Source: Sporobacter sp942492735 (lineage in GTDB: Bacteria > Bacillota > Clostridia > Oscillospirales > Oscillospiraceae). From it: a stretch of 64,000 nucleotides of DNA. Positions 7,392 through 15,471 of the stretch are shown in pieces; position 1 is the stretch's first letter; every line of letters begins with the position of its first letter. The stretch is from the NCBI GenBank assembly GCA_942492735.1, contig OW818648.1, positions 3,224,001 through 3,288,000 on the forward strand. Reading direction: 5' to 3'. The notes under the pieces were generated by a model. That model was not told the DNA's origin. It did no database searches and saw nothing but the letters and a program-made list of their open reading frames with translations. Made by a program: the position numbers and the translations under genes.

Positions 7392-9336
7392 ATTCAATGA
7401 TGGAATCGATTTCATCGTTTTTCCCTTTTGGCAGCGTCTTCTTGATCTCATTTCTGTCAATACCGAAGGCCCGCATGGCGTTAATGATGGCCGCAAGCGC
7501 GAAGATGGTATCCGCCAGCACCGCTATCCAAATCGAGGCGATGCCGACAAGGACAAGAATAAGTATAAGTCCCTTAAGCCCCAGAGAAAGAATAACATTC
7601 TGCCGCACGATCTTGTTAGCGTTTTTGGCAAGTGTGACGGCTGCGGCTATTTTCGACGGTTCGTCGGTCATAATGATCATATCGGCTGCCTCAACGGCTT
7701 CATCACTGCCGAGCCCGCCAAGTGTGATGCCGACGTCGGCCATTTTCATAATCGGCGCATCGTCAGCACCGTCACCGACGAAAACGAGTTTATCGCCGGT
7801 AAGCTGCATCTCTAAAAGCCCCTTGAGTCTGGTGAACTTATCCTCAGGCAGACATTCGGCATAGAACTCCCTGATACCCAGCTGACTTGCAACGTCGGCA
7901 GCGGCCTCTTTTTTGTCGCCTGTAAAGATAACAATCCTGTCAATTCCAATCGCATGCAGGTCTTTCATGGCTTTTTTTGAGTCGGGTTTCACTGTATCGC
8001 TCAGCAGAATTCGACCGGCATATGTGCCGTTAACAGCAATGTACACGGCACTGAATTCCGCCTGTGAAATATCCGGCGCAATTCGGAGTTCCTCCATAAG
8101 CAACGCATTTCCAGCTGAAATTGTATTGCCGCCCATCTCAATTTCAGTTCCCTTGCCCTTAAACTCACGGTAATCAGACACTCTCGTGAAATCGGGCAGG
8201 ATGTTTGCCTCAGCAACGATTGAACGGGCTATCGGGTGATCTGAAAAGAGTTCGGCATAAGCTGCCAGCATTAAGAGCCGTTCGACCGATATTCCATAGG
8301 CGTTAATATCAACGATTTGGTATTTCCCATCCGTCAGCGTTCCTGTTTTGTCGAATACCACGGAGGTTGTATGTGCCATTGTATCGACGACATTTGCGCC
8401 TTTAAAGATGATGCCCTTTTTTGCCGCGCCTCCCACACCCGCAAAATATGTAAGCGATATGGAAATCAATAATGCGCTTGAACTCGATACAACTAAAATT
8501 CCAAGTGCCCTACTCAGCCACGGTTGCAGCGGCAGCCCACCGAGCAGCGGAATGAAGACGCCGACGATTAAAGCGACACCCACAATTGCCGGTGTATAAA
8601 TGCGCGCGAGTCTCTTGATTAACTTTTCTGTTTTTGTTTTTCTATTTTCTGTGTCCTCGACGAGCTTGAGGATACGCGAAACAGTGGAATGATCAAAATC
8701 AGCTGTCACATTGATATTAAGGACACCAGTCAAATTAACAGAGCCCGACAGGACTTTGCTGCCCTCCATAACACGCAGCGGCTCGGATTCCCCGTTTAGC
8801 GCGGAGGTGTCAAGCGCTGAGTCGCCGCTGATGACAACGCCGTCAAGGGCAATACGTTCACCCGGTGAAACGGATATAATGTCGCCGACGTTAATTTTTC
8901 CAGGCGACAGAAGAACAATCGCGCCGTTAATGACAGCATTGACAACCTCCGGTCGGAGATCCATAAGGCTTGCGATGATATTTGCTGACCTTCTGACCGT
9001 TTTGTTGTGTACAAGCTCACCTATTCTGAAAATCAGGATGGCGGCGGCACCCTCTGCTCCTTTGCCAATAATGAAGGCTGCGGCAGCCGCAATGACAATC
9101 AGCAGGTTTTCATCAAAATCGCGTTCCTTAAGTATCTTCTTTACCGTGTCTATGACTATGTCATAACCGGTCAGAATGACGCAGGCCGAAAAAATAAAAG
9201 TTTTTACTGCTGCAGGTACAGGCGCCAATAGCGCTGTCACAAAAAGAAGCGCTGATGCGATGATGCATACGATAAGCAGCAGCTCCGGCGGCAGAGACAA
9301 CATCGGAATACGTCGCTTTTCTTTTTCTTTTACCAA
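7390..9336 (-). CDS. P1B-like metal-transporting P-type ATPase lacking the CPC motif
   Basis: A 648-residue membrane ATPase. It shows NGES (actuator, about 181), DKTGTLT with the phosphorylated Asp at about 329, the SDHP motif of P1B metal pumps, a hinge GDGADDAP, and C-terminal helices with the Lys and Asp that P1B-2 zinc/cadmium pumps use. There is no N-terminal HMA domain. The odd point is the membrane metal site: where CPC is expected, the sequence reads VVSSSSALL (Ser284-287). The TTG start has AGGGAT upstream and lies ten bases after the SmtB-like gene, so the two are one operon. Export of Zn, Cd or a similar ion is inferred from the regulator and overall likeness. Confidence 0.85.
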   Translation of the reverse strand: MVKEKEKRRIPMLSLPPELLLIVCIIASALLFVTALLAPVPAAVKTFIFSACVILTGYDIVIDTVKKILKERDFDENLLIVIAAAAAFIIGKGAEGAAAILIFRIGELVHNKTVRRSANIIASLMDLRPEVVNAVINGAIVLLSPGKINVGDIISVSPGERIALDGVVISGDSALDTSALNGESEPLRVMEGSKVLSGSVNLTGVLNINVTADFDHSTVSRILKLVEDTENRKTKTEKLIKRLARIYTPAIVGVALIVGVFIPLLGGLPLQPWLSRALGILVVSSSSALLISISLTYFAGVGGAAKKGIIFKGANVVDTMAHTTSVVFDKTGTLTDGKYQIVDINAYGISVERLLMLAAYAELFSDHPIARSIVAEANILPDFTRVSDYREFKGKGTEIEMGGNTISAGNALLMEELRIAPDISQAEFSAVYIAVNGTYAGRILLSDTVKPDSKKAMKDLHAIGIDRIVIFTGDKKEAAADVASQLGIREFYAECLPEDKFTRLKGLLEMQLTGDKLVFVGDGADDAPIMKMADVGITLGGLGSDEAVEAADMIIMTDEPSKIAAAVTLAKNANKIVRQNVILSLGLKGLILILVLVGIASIWIAVLADTIFALAAIINAMRAFGIDRNEIKKTLPKGKNDEIDSIIE

Positions 9337-9345
9337 TTTAGATCC

Positions 9346-9714
9346 CTATTCCTCTCTTGAGTGTTCAAGCGCTGTATCAATGAGCTGCAGGATATGCCCG
9401 TCAGCCATACGATAATAAACAGTCTTTCCTTCTCGTCTGCTTCGGACGATATGTGCCTGTTTGAGAACTCTCAGCTGATGCGAGATCGCTGAATTGGACA
9501 TACTCAAGAGCGCCGCAATATCACAAACGCATAACTCCGAAATAGTGAGCGCGGCAAGTATGCTGACGCGGGTTTTTTCTCCAAGAATTTTAAACAGTTC
9601 CGCGATGTCGATAATATGCTGTTCTTTGATCATCTTGCTCTTCACATCTTTCAACACATCCGAATGTATTGCGCTGACTTCAAATATTTCTTCGGTGATG
9701 TCGCCGATTTTCAT
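9346..9714 (-). CDS. ArsR/SmtB-family metal-sensing repressor
   Basis: A 122-residue winged-helix regulator if started at the ATG at 9714, which has GGAGAG at good distance; an earlier in-frame ATG at 9729 has a poor site. It contains LCVCDIAALL before the recognition helix SNSAISHQLRVLK, and ends with DGHILQLIDTALEHS, which matches the alpha-5 zinc site of SmtB/CzrA (Asp, His, His, Glu). In the family, metal binding releases the protein from its operator. The operator lies in its own leader and the P-type ATPase follows, so it most likely controls metal efflux. Confidence 0.88.
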   Translation of the reverse strand: MKIGDITEEIFEVSAIHSDVLKDVKSKMIKEQHIIDIAELFKILGEKTRVSILAALTISELCVCDIAALLSMSNSAISHQLRVLKQAHIVRSRREGKTVYYRMADGHILQLIDTALEHSREE

Positions 9715-9738
9715 GCGCAGTCTCTCCATTTTCAATAT

Positions 9739-9754
9739 TTGAACATGTGTTCAA
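9739..9754. promoter_or_regulatory. SmtB/CzrA-type operator
   Basis: TTGAACATGTGTTCAA is a perfect inverted repeat of TTGAACA around two central bases. It carries the TGAACA-N2-TGTTCA core of known SmtB/CzrA/CadC operators. It lies 25 bases upstream of the chosen repressor start. A perfect TTGACA (complement of 9789-9794) lies further upstream, but the nearest TATAAC is 23 bases from it, so the promoter call is weak. Confidence 0.75.
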
Positions 9755-9818
9755 GTGTAGTTATAAAATAACGCCTGATCCCACTTGTTGTCAAGAATTA
9801 TTTGAATTGGACAATGTC

Positions 9819-9849
9819 AAGCGCCTCAGGCAATTTGCCTGAGGCGCTT
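9819..9849 (-). terminator. Hairpin, probable terminator after the CD1247-type gene
   Basis: Arms AAGCGCCTCAGG and CCTGAGGCGCTT are perfect complements around a seven-base loop. The hairpin follows the stop of the gene at 9876, but there is no good T run, so it may serve as an RNA-end stabiliser instead. Confidence 0.5.
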
Positions 9850-9875
9850 CGATTCAAACTTATGCGGCGGATTAT

Positions 9876-10331
9876 TTACTCAATACCCTTTTCGTCATCC
9901 TCATCGAATTCGAACTCCAGCTTTTCGCTGCATTTTGGGCATGTGATTACGCCGTTTTCGAGGTCAGTTTCCTCAATGACAATATCTTCTCCGCAGGATG
10001 GGCAGGTTACTTCGTAGGCGCATTCATCATCGCCGCAGCAGCAATCTTCATCATCGCAGCAGGTGCAGTCATCATCGTCGTCGTCGTCATCATCTTCATC
10101 GTCATCATCGCAGCCGAAAAGAACCTCTTCCACATCAGCGAGATCGTCTGACATCGCATCCAGCTCATCGCCGATATCGTGGGCATTATCGCTGAGGTCT
10201 TCAAGCTCCAAAGCAATATCCTCTAGTGTATCTATGATAACTGATATGAGCTTCCCTTCTTTTGTCTCCGTATCAAGCTTAAGTCCTTCCGCGAGCCCTT
10301 TTAAATATGCTACTTTTTCCGATACTGTCAT
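9876..10331 (-). CDS. CD1247-type protein with Asp/Cys-rich linker and zinc ribbon
   Basis: A 151-residue protein. Residues 1-70 (SEKVAYLKGLAEGL, then EGKLISVIIDTLEDIA) match the CD1247 N-terminal domain found widely in Clostridia, with a helical second half. A low-complexity stretch of Asp and Cys follows at about 74-104. The C-terminus has two CxxC pairs (TCPSCGED and TCPKCSEK), a zinc ribbon. Its function is unknown; binding of metal or nucleic acid is suggested by the ribbon. It has a good ribosome binding site (GGAGG) and stands alone between the metal operon and efp. Confidence 0.8.
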   Translation of the reverse strand: MTVSEKVAYLKGLAEGLKLDTETKEGKLISVIIDTLEDIALELEDLSDNAHDIGDELDAMSDDLADVEEVLFGCDDDDEDDDDDDDDDCTCCDDEDCCCGDDECAYEVTCPSCGEDIVIEETDLENGVITCPKCSEKLEFEFDEDDEKGIE

Positions 10332-10389
10332 AATGATACCTCCTTCAGATATTTAAGCAGTTTCTTATTCTAATACATCTCGTTTGATG

Positions 10390-10953
10390 TTAGCCCTTTG
10401 CGCGTTCCAGGTATTCACCGGTTCTGGTGTCTATCCTGATTTTCTCTCCTTCGCTGATGAACAGCGGTACCCGTACTTCAGCGCCAGTTTCCACAGTCGC
10501 CGGTTTCGTTACATTCGTCGCAGTATCGCCTTTAAAACCAGGGTCTGTCTGCGTCACGACAAGATCGACGAAGTTGGGTGGGTCAATATTATAAACCTTA
10601 CCCTTAAAGGCATAAATCGTACACGCCATGTTTTCTTTGACGAATTTGAAGTTGTCGCTTAAAACACTGCCGTCAATCGGTTCGAGTTCAAATGTCTCCA
10701 TATCCATAAAATAATAGAGGTTGCCGTCGTTATAGCTGTATTCCATATCGCGGCGCTCGACAAAAGCATTTTCAAATTTATCTGTAGGGTTAAATGATGT
10801 TTCAACCACTGCACCCGTGATGACATTTCTTATTTTTGTGCGGACGAACGCCGCTCCTTTACCTGGTTTTACATGCTGGAACTCAACGATCTGCATGACC
10901 TTACCATCCATCTCAAATGTCACGCCGTTTCTGAACTCACTCGCAGAAATCAT
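10390..10953 (-). CDS. efp: Elongation factor P
   Basis: A 187-residue protein, standard length. It begins MISASEFRNGVTFE and has the loop KPGKGAAF, whose Lys enters the ribosome peptidyl site to rescue stalling at polyproline. The three-domain layout ends in the conserved IRIDTRTGEYLERA. The start has GGAGG upstream. It lies directly after the aminopeptidase gene, an order common in Firmicutes. Confidence 0.97.
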   Translation of the reverse strand: MISASEFRNGVTFEMDGKVMQIVEFQHVKPGKGAAFVRTKIRNVITGAVVETSFNPTDKFENAFVERRDMEYSYNDGNLYYFMDMETFELEPIDGSVLSDNFKFVKENMACTIYAFKGKVYNIDPPNFVDLVVTQTDPGFKGDTATNVTKPATVETGAEVRVPLFISEGEKIRIDTRTGEYLERAKG

Positions 10954-11025
10954 TTTATATCCTCCAGTTTATTGTCTTCTCTATTATCAATTTTATCCTA
11001 TATGTGAGAGGTTTGCAAGGACAAT

Positions 11026-12090
11026 TTATACAATTAGCAGCTTCTTTGACAGATTCGTTATGTTTTCGCACCCATCGTTTGTGATGTAGATGACGTCCTC
11101 AATACGGACGCCGTACCGGCCGGGAATATAGATACCAGGTTCTGCGGAAATAATAGCGCCCGCCGGTATTTCACCGTCATTAGAGGGTGCGGCGTTCGGT
11201 GTTTCATGAATTTCCAGGCCGAGGCTGTGACCAAAGCCGTGACCAAAATACATCCCATAGCCAGCGTCTTCGATGATTTTCCGGGCGGCGCCGTCAATGG
11301 CGATGCCCTTCACACCCGCTTTAGCCGCAGCAATTCCAGCCAACTGCGCACTCAGAACCGTCTCATAAATCCGTACCATTTCGTCATCTGGTTGTCCGAT
11401 ACAGAGTGTGCGTGTTGTATCGGAGCACCAACCGTCCAGCTTGACGCCGAAATCAATCGTCAAAAAGCCTTTTTGTATAAACGCATCCGTCGGGACACCG
11501 TGCGGCATGCTTGATCGGACACCTGAAACAATGATTGGGTCGAACGATTTGTCATCAGCCCCGTTTTTCAGGAAACGACAAACCAATTCAGCCGCGAGCT
11601 CTTTCTCCGTTATTTTTTCTGATAGGAGCGGCATTATTTCTTCATATGATTTTTCCGCAATCCGCTGTGCTTTAATCATACATCCGAGATCATCACGGCT
11701 TTTAACCGCGCGGAGATGCGCAAGGAGCTTTTGAGAAGGCAGGAGGCGAGCCTTCAGCTTGTCGCTCCATTCGGTGAATTCCGCATACGTGAGGCGGTCG
11801 TCCTCAAACCCCAATGTTTTTATATCTTCGTCAACTATGATTTTGTTTATACGCTTGCTGTACGTCTCCTCGCTGTTGACAATCATGACGACGGCGTCTC
11901 GTATTTGATCTGCAGCCGCCTCGACATACCGGGAGTCCGTAAAAAACCATGCTTTTTCCGCTGTCACGATAACGACGCCGGCGGTTGAGGGAAACCCTGT
12001 CGCGTAAAGCCTGTTCGATTCGCTCGTAATCATCAGCGCGTCCGCTTCGCTGCCGCCAACGGCTGCCATGATTTTTCCTATGTTGTTCAT
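11026..12090 (-). CDS. pepP: M24-family Xaa-Pro aminopeptidase
   Basis: A 354-residue peptidase. The N-terminal creatinase-like domain covers about 1-125 and the pita-bread catalytic domain the rest. The metal ligands can be seen: Asp in TIDFGVK, Asp in CSDTTRT, His in GHSLGLEIH, and Glu in SAEPGIY and GVRIEDV. The enzyme removes N-terminal residues before proline. The start has GGGGAGA upstream. Its stop is about 70 bases before efp, so the two probably form an operon. pepP and pepQ names are used loosely in this family. Confidence 0.9.
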   Translation of the reverse strand: MNNIGKIMAAVGGSEADALMITSESNRLYATGFPSTAGVVIVTAEKAWFFTDSRYVEAAADQIRDAVVMIVNSEETYSKRINKIIVDEDIKTLGFEDDRLTYAEFTEWSDKLKARLLPSQKLLAHLRAVKSRDDLGCMIKAQRIAEKSYEEIMPLLSEKITEKELAAELVCRFLKNGADDKSFDPIIVSGVRSSMPHGVPTDAFIQKGFLTIDFGVKLDGWCSDTTRTLCIGQPDDEMVRIYETVLSAQLAGIAAAKAGVKGIAIDGAARKIIEDAGYGMYFGHGFGHSLGLEIHETPNAAPSNDGEIPAGAIISAEPGIYIPGRYGVRIEDVIYITNDGCENITNLSKKLLIV

Positions 12091-12168
12091 CTAAACGTCT
12101 CCCCTTTGGGTATTCATACTTACGTTTCTGCTCATCGCTTTGTATTCACCCATCAATCTCCGCATCCC

Positions 12169-12313
12169 TGTAGGGCGCGGCATCCTTGACGCGCCACTCC
12201 TGCCGTCTCGGCGTTACGCGGCACAGGAGACAATCCTCAGTCGCCTGCGGGCGCCAGCTCCTTTCAAAAGGAGCCTTTTGAAGGCAGCTGGCGATTCTTG
12301 AATCGCCACTACA
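12169..12313. repeat. Composite intergenic palindromic repeat
   Basis: The gap upstream of the aminopeptidase gene holds a TGTAGGG...CCACTACA-bounded element. It includes a GGCGATTCTTGAATCGCC palindrome at its right end. Its middle part (GACAATCCTCAGTCGCCTGC and on into a GGAGC hairpin) recurs inverted at 18482-18584. It looks like a non-coding, MITE-like repeat. Confidence 0.7.
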
Positions 12314-12349
12314 TTATCTGCACGGGTTAACAAAAAGCCAATATAATCA

Positions 12350-12850
12350 TTACCTCATTTTATTCTTGCACAGCGCGCGGAAAGGCGCTTCCAGCCAGTA
12401 GCGCAGATTGAGCATCGGATTTCTGAGTTTCAGCGGCTCAACGACAATGGATAGTACACCTGCGCTGTTTGCGGCAACAATATCCGTATAGATTTGATCT
12501 CCGACAAGCGCCGTCTCAGTAGGCAGTCTGCCCTGCTGTTTAAGCGCTTTGTTAATACCTGTTGCAAAGGGTTTTTTCGCGCTCATAATATACGCGACCC
12601 CAAATGCCGCGGCCAGGCTCTCAACGCGTTTAGAACCAGTGTTGTTGGTGATAATGAAAAGCTCAATGCCGCTGGCTTTCATGTTTTCTGCCCATGAAGC
12701 GATGTCTTCCGAAGGCAGGACGGTTCCGTATGGCGCCATTGTATTGTCTAAATCCATCAAAAGAAGAGTTATGCCGCGTCTTTTTAAAAACTCGGGTGTT
12801 ATCGCGCATAAGTTGCGAAATGAATAGTTCGGTATCAGAGAAAAGCTCAT
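12350..12850 (-). CDS. yqeG: YqeG-family HAD phosphatase
   Basis: A 166-residue HAD-superfamily protein. Motif I is LLLMDLDNTMAP and motif II lies in LFIITNN; a Lys in AKKPFATG and Asp in LVGDQIYTDI complete the active site. The family is usual in Firmicutes, close to YqeH and shikimate genes in Bacillus; its substrate is not settled. The ATG at 12850 with AAAGGTG upstream was preferred to the GTG at 12859. Confidence 0.9.
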   Translation of the reverse strand: MSFSLIPNYSFRNLCAITPEFLKRRGITLLLMDLDNTMAPYGTVLPSEDIASWAENMKASGIELFIITNNTGSKRVESLAAAFGVAYIMSAKKPFATGINKALKQQGRLPTETALVGDQIYTDIVAANSAGVLSIVVEPLKLRNPMLNLRYWLEAPFRALCKNKMR

Positions 12851-12983
12851 AAAAGACACCTTTAAATCATATTTTATAATACCAACTTTAAGAAACCGCG
12901 CGGTATGACTGTCATCTTATACTCTATAAGACAATATCGTTCACAGCGGATTGATATTACCACGCTTTAGGAGGAATGCACAA

Positions 12984-13769
12984 TTGGACAATATAACTAA
13001 TATTATTATCGCCGCTCCTCCGGAGTATGTTGAGGCTGCATCGAAGAACGGCTGTATCGTCGCGCATATGATTTACAGAATCGGTCGCGGTCATCATTTA
13101 TTCCGTGCGCAGGGCATTCATCATATAAGCGGCGGTTTGATGGTTCTAGACACAGACGGGTATATTGGAGGCGGGCCGTCAGGAACGCTTATCATGGAAA
13201 TCCTGGGTGAATGCGAAAAGAGGAATTTCAGGGGTATTGTTCTTGATACCGGCGGAAAATCAACAACACAGCTTATGCTGCTTACCGGCCATTTGGCCTC
13301 TGAGGCTTCAAAAAAAGGGTTGAAGCTTTACGTCCATGACGTTCTGTCTGCAGCCAGCGCACTGACGGTTATATTGCTGCCGACGGCATTGTCTGGCGGT
13401 ACTTTGGCAGACCATATCAGCGACGCAGTACAGAAGTACGGAACCGGAAGAGTTGCGCTCGAAATCGAACGCATCCGAATGGATTTTACGCTGCCCGCAA
13501 AAAACGGTACAGGTATAGAGCTAACGGCCGAAGAGCTTCAGGCACTCATTGAGAAGCATCAAGCGCAGTCGTTTCTTTCAAAAGATCTCTGTGCGTACTA
13601 TTTTACATACCATGACAAGAAAGGCACCCATTTTGTGCTCTACGACAATGGCACCAGCATTAAGCGCAAGCTCTCCGTCGCATCAAAATTGGGCATTGAG
13701 GATGCATTTATATTCTACCCGCATGTGTCCGATATCATCGATAAAATTATACCGGTTCTTCCCGGGTAA
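12984..13769 (+). CDS. GH18-like TIM-barrel protein, probably non-catalytic
   Basis: A 261-residue protein from a TTG at 12984, chosen for the TAGGAGGA site eight bases before it; the frame is open to 12951. The chain alternates strands and helices like a TIM barrel. Its end (YYFTYHDKKGTHFVLYDNG, then KLSVASKLGIEDAFIF) resembles the last strands of YaaH-type glycoside hydrolase 18 proteins. At the expected DxxDxDxE position it reads GIVLDTGGK, with no acid-base Glu. It has no signal peptide. Function unknown; I infer a degenerate hydrolase fold. Its end overlaps the convergent DUF951 gene by 23 bases. Confidence 0.55.
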   Translation: MDNITNIIIAAPPEYVEAASKNGCIVAHMIYRIGRGHHLFRAQGIHHISGGLMVLDTDGYIGGGPSGTLIMEILGECEKRNFRGIVLDTGGKSTTQLMLLTGHLASEASKKGLKLYVHDVLSAASALTVILLPTALSGGTLADHISDAVQKYGTGRVALEIERIRMDFTLPAKNGTGIELTAEELQALIEKHQAQSFLSKDLCAYYFTYHDKKGTHFVLYDNGTSIKRKLSVASKLGIEDAFIFYPHVSDIIDKIIPVLPG

Positions 13770-13935
13770 TTTTCTTAATAGCCTTTTCTATATTGCTTCT
13801 CGTGCTCATGATCTCATGGCCGCAGCCTGTGCATCTGAGCTTGAAGTCCGCCCCTATTCGAAGCACCTGCCAGGTCAAAGCACCGCACGGGTGCTTTTTT
13901 TTCATTATCAGAATATCGCCGACACGGACATCCAT
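13747..13935 (-). CDS. DUF951 family protein
   Basis: A 62-residue protein. It follows the DUF951 pattern: VGDILIMKKKHPCG, then WQVLRIGADFKLRCTGCGHEIM, with one CxxC and a lone Cys that could bind zinc. Members are often found next to ribosomal or GTPase genes; the role is unknown. AAGGAGG is three bases from the first ATG and nine from the second, so the second (13935) was chosen. Confidence 0.88.
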   Translation of the reverse strand: MDVRVGDILIMKKKHPCGALTWQVLRIGADFKLRCTGCGHEIMSTRSNIEKAIKKITREEPV

Positions 13936-13973
13936 TGTCATGGCCTCCTTTTTAACAGGAATATCCTACGCTC

Positions 13974-14041
13974 GTAGGGGCGATTCACGAATCGCCCATT
14001 GTATTTGTTGCATTTTAGGTCGATTCATGAATCGACCCTAC
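13974..14041. repeat. Paired palindromic repeat (GGGCGATTCA family)
   Basis: GTAGGGGCGATTCACGAATC at the left and an inverted AGGTCGATTCATGAATCGAC copy at the right enclose about 18 bases. The outer ends are GTAGGG and CCCTAC. Related pairs are at 20448-20530 and 60852-60916. Confidence 0.8.
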
Positions 14042-14051
14042 AAAACTATCG

Positions 14052-15326
14052 TCAGGTTTCCTTATGCCCATATTTGATCAAATCCCAGTACTTTTTCGCG
14101 GCTTGCTCGGTTTTGTTGTCGCCGTATTCGTAGTACTTCGCATTTTTGATCTCATTGGGCAGATACTGCTGCTTGACCCAATGATTCGGAAAGCTGTGCG
14201 GGTACTTGTAATTCTGTCCGCGCTCGAGCCCAGTCGAGTCGGCGTGGACATTTTGAAGCTCCCGCGGGATATCGCCGCTTTTTCCGTTTCGGATATCCTC
14301 GAGTGCAGCATCGATCGCAAAGTAAGAGGCGTTTGATTTTGGCGCTGTTGCAAGCAACACGACGGCTTCTGCCAGTGGGATGCGCGCTTCCGGCAATCCG
14401 AGCTGAAAGGCGCTGTCGACACACGCCTTGACAATTGCTATAGCCTGCGGAAACGCGAGGCCGATATCCTCGCAGGCAATAACCAGCAGCCGCCGGCACG
14501 GCGAGATCAAGTCTCCGGCCTCCAGAAGGCGTGCCAGATAGTGCAGCGCCGCGTCGGGGTCCGAACCCCTGATCGATTTCTGAAGCGCTGAGATGATGTC
14601 GTAATGGCTGTCTCCGTCACGGTCGTAGCGCATGGCGCTGCGCTGAGACAAGGCTAAGGCGTCCTCAAGTCTGAGATTTATCGAATCGCCTGTTTTTTCT
14701 GAGGATGTAAAAAGAAGCTCAACGGAATTGATGGCCTTTCGTACATCACCGCCGCAAGAAGCTGATATATGCCCTACGACACCCTCTTCAATTTCAGCCG
14801 TGACGTTTTCCCGTTTTTCCATGATTCCAATGGCACGGGTAACCGCAGGCTTTATACTCTTGGCTGTCAGCTCTTTGAATTCAAATACAGTACTACGGCT
14901 TAATATAGCATTATACACATAAAAGTAAGGATTTTCTGTCGTAGAGGCGATGAGTGTTATTTTCCCGTTTTCGATGAATTCCAGCAGCGACTGCTGCTGT
15001 TTTTTATTGAAATACTGTATCTCGTCGAGATAGAGCAGCACCCCATTTGGGGTCATCATTGTGTCAAGCTCGGCAATGATGCTCTTGATATCCGCCGTAC
15101 TCGCCGTCGTTGCATTGAGCTTGTGGAGCACTCTTCCGGATTGGAGTGCGATGATGTTGGCCACCGTCGTTTTACCGGAGCCTGAGGGCCCGTAAAATAT
15201 CATATTCGGGATATTGCCGCTCTCAATGATGCGCCGCAGCAGCCCCTTTGGCCCCAGTATATGCTCCTGCCCCACAACCTCGTCAAGCGATGTCGGCCGT
15301 ATCTCATCAGCCAGAGGACGGTACAT
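14052..15326 (-). CDS. rarA: Replication-associated recombination protein A
   Basis: A 424-residue AAA+ ATPase of the RarA/MgsA/WRNIP1 family. Walker A is GPSGSGKTTVAN and Walker B is LLYLDEIQYF; a sensor region SRSTVFEFK and the C-terminal tetramerisation domain ending NHWVKQQYLP follow. It acts at stalled replication forks. The start MYRPLADEIRP at 15326 was preferred to 15350 because of the family alignment and an upstream GGTGAT. Confidence 0.95.
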   Translation of the reverse strand: MYRPLADEIRPTSLDEVVGQEHILGPKGLLRRIIESGNIPNMIFYGPSGSGKTTVANIIALQSGRVLHKLNATTASTADIKSIIAELDTMMTPNGVLLYLDEIQYFNKKQQQSLLEFIENGKITLIASTTENPYFYVYNAILSRSTVFEFKELTAKSIKPAVTRAIGIMEKRENVTAEIEEGVVGHISASCGGDVRKAINSVELLFTSSEKTGDSINLRLEDALALSQRSAMRYDRDGDSHYDIISALQKSIRGSDPDAALHYLARLLEAGDLISPCRRLLVIACEDIGLAFPQAIAIVKACVDSAFQLGLPEARIPLAEAVVLLATAPKSNASYFAIDAALEDIRNGKSGDIPRELQNVHADSTGLERGQNYKYPHSFPNHWVKQQYLPNEIKNAKYYEYGDNKTEQAAKKYWDLIKYGHKET

Positions 15327-15428
15327 GATATCACCATCTTTCCAGTACAAATCTACCCGACAATCGGAAAAATATCAATAGAATATTTTACGCGCCCAGG
15401 AGAAGGGCGGATATAGAATCCGCCTCTA

Positions 15429-15459
15429 CAAAAACAGCGGGCGGGATTACTCCCGCCCG
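15429..15459 (-). terminator. Terminator after glyA
   Basis: Arms CGGGCGGGA (15438-15446) and TCCCGCCCG (15451-15459) around TTAC. Read on the minus strand they are followed by CTGTTTTTG. It lies 13 bases past the glyA stop. Confidence 0.85.
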
Positions 15460-15471
15460 TTTAATATTCAG

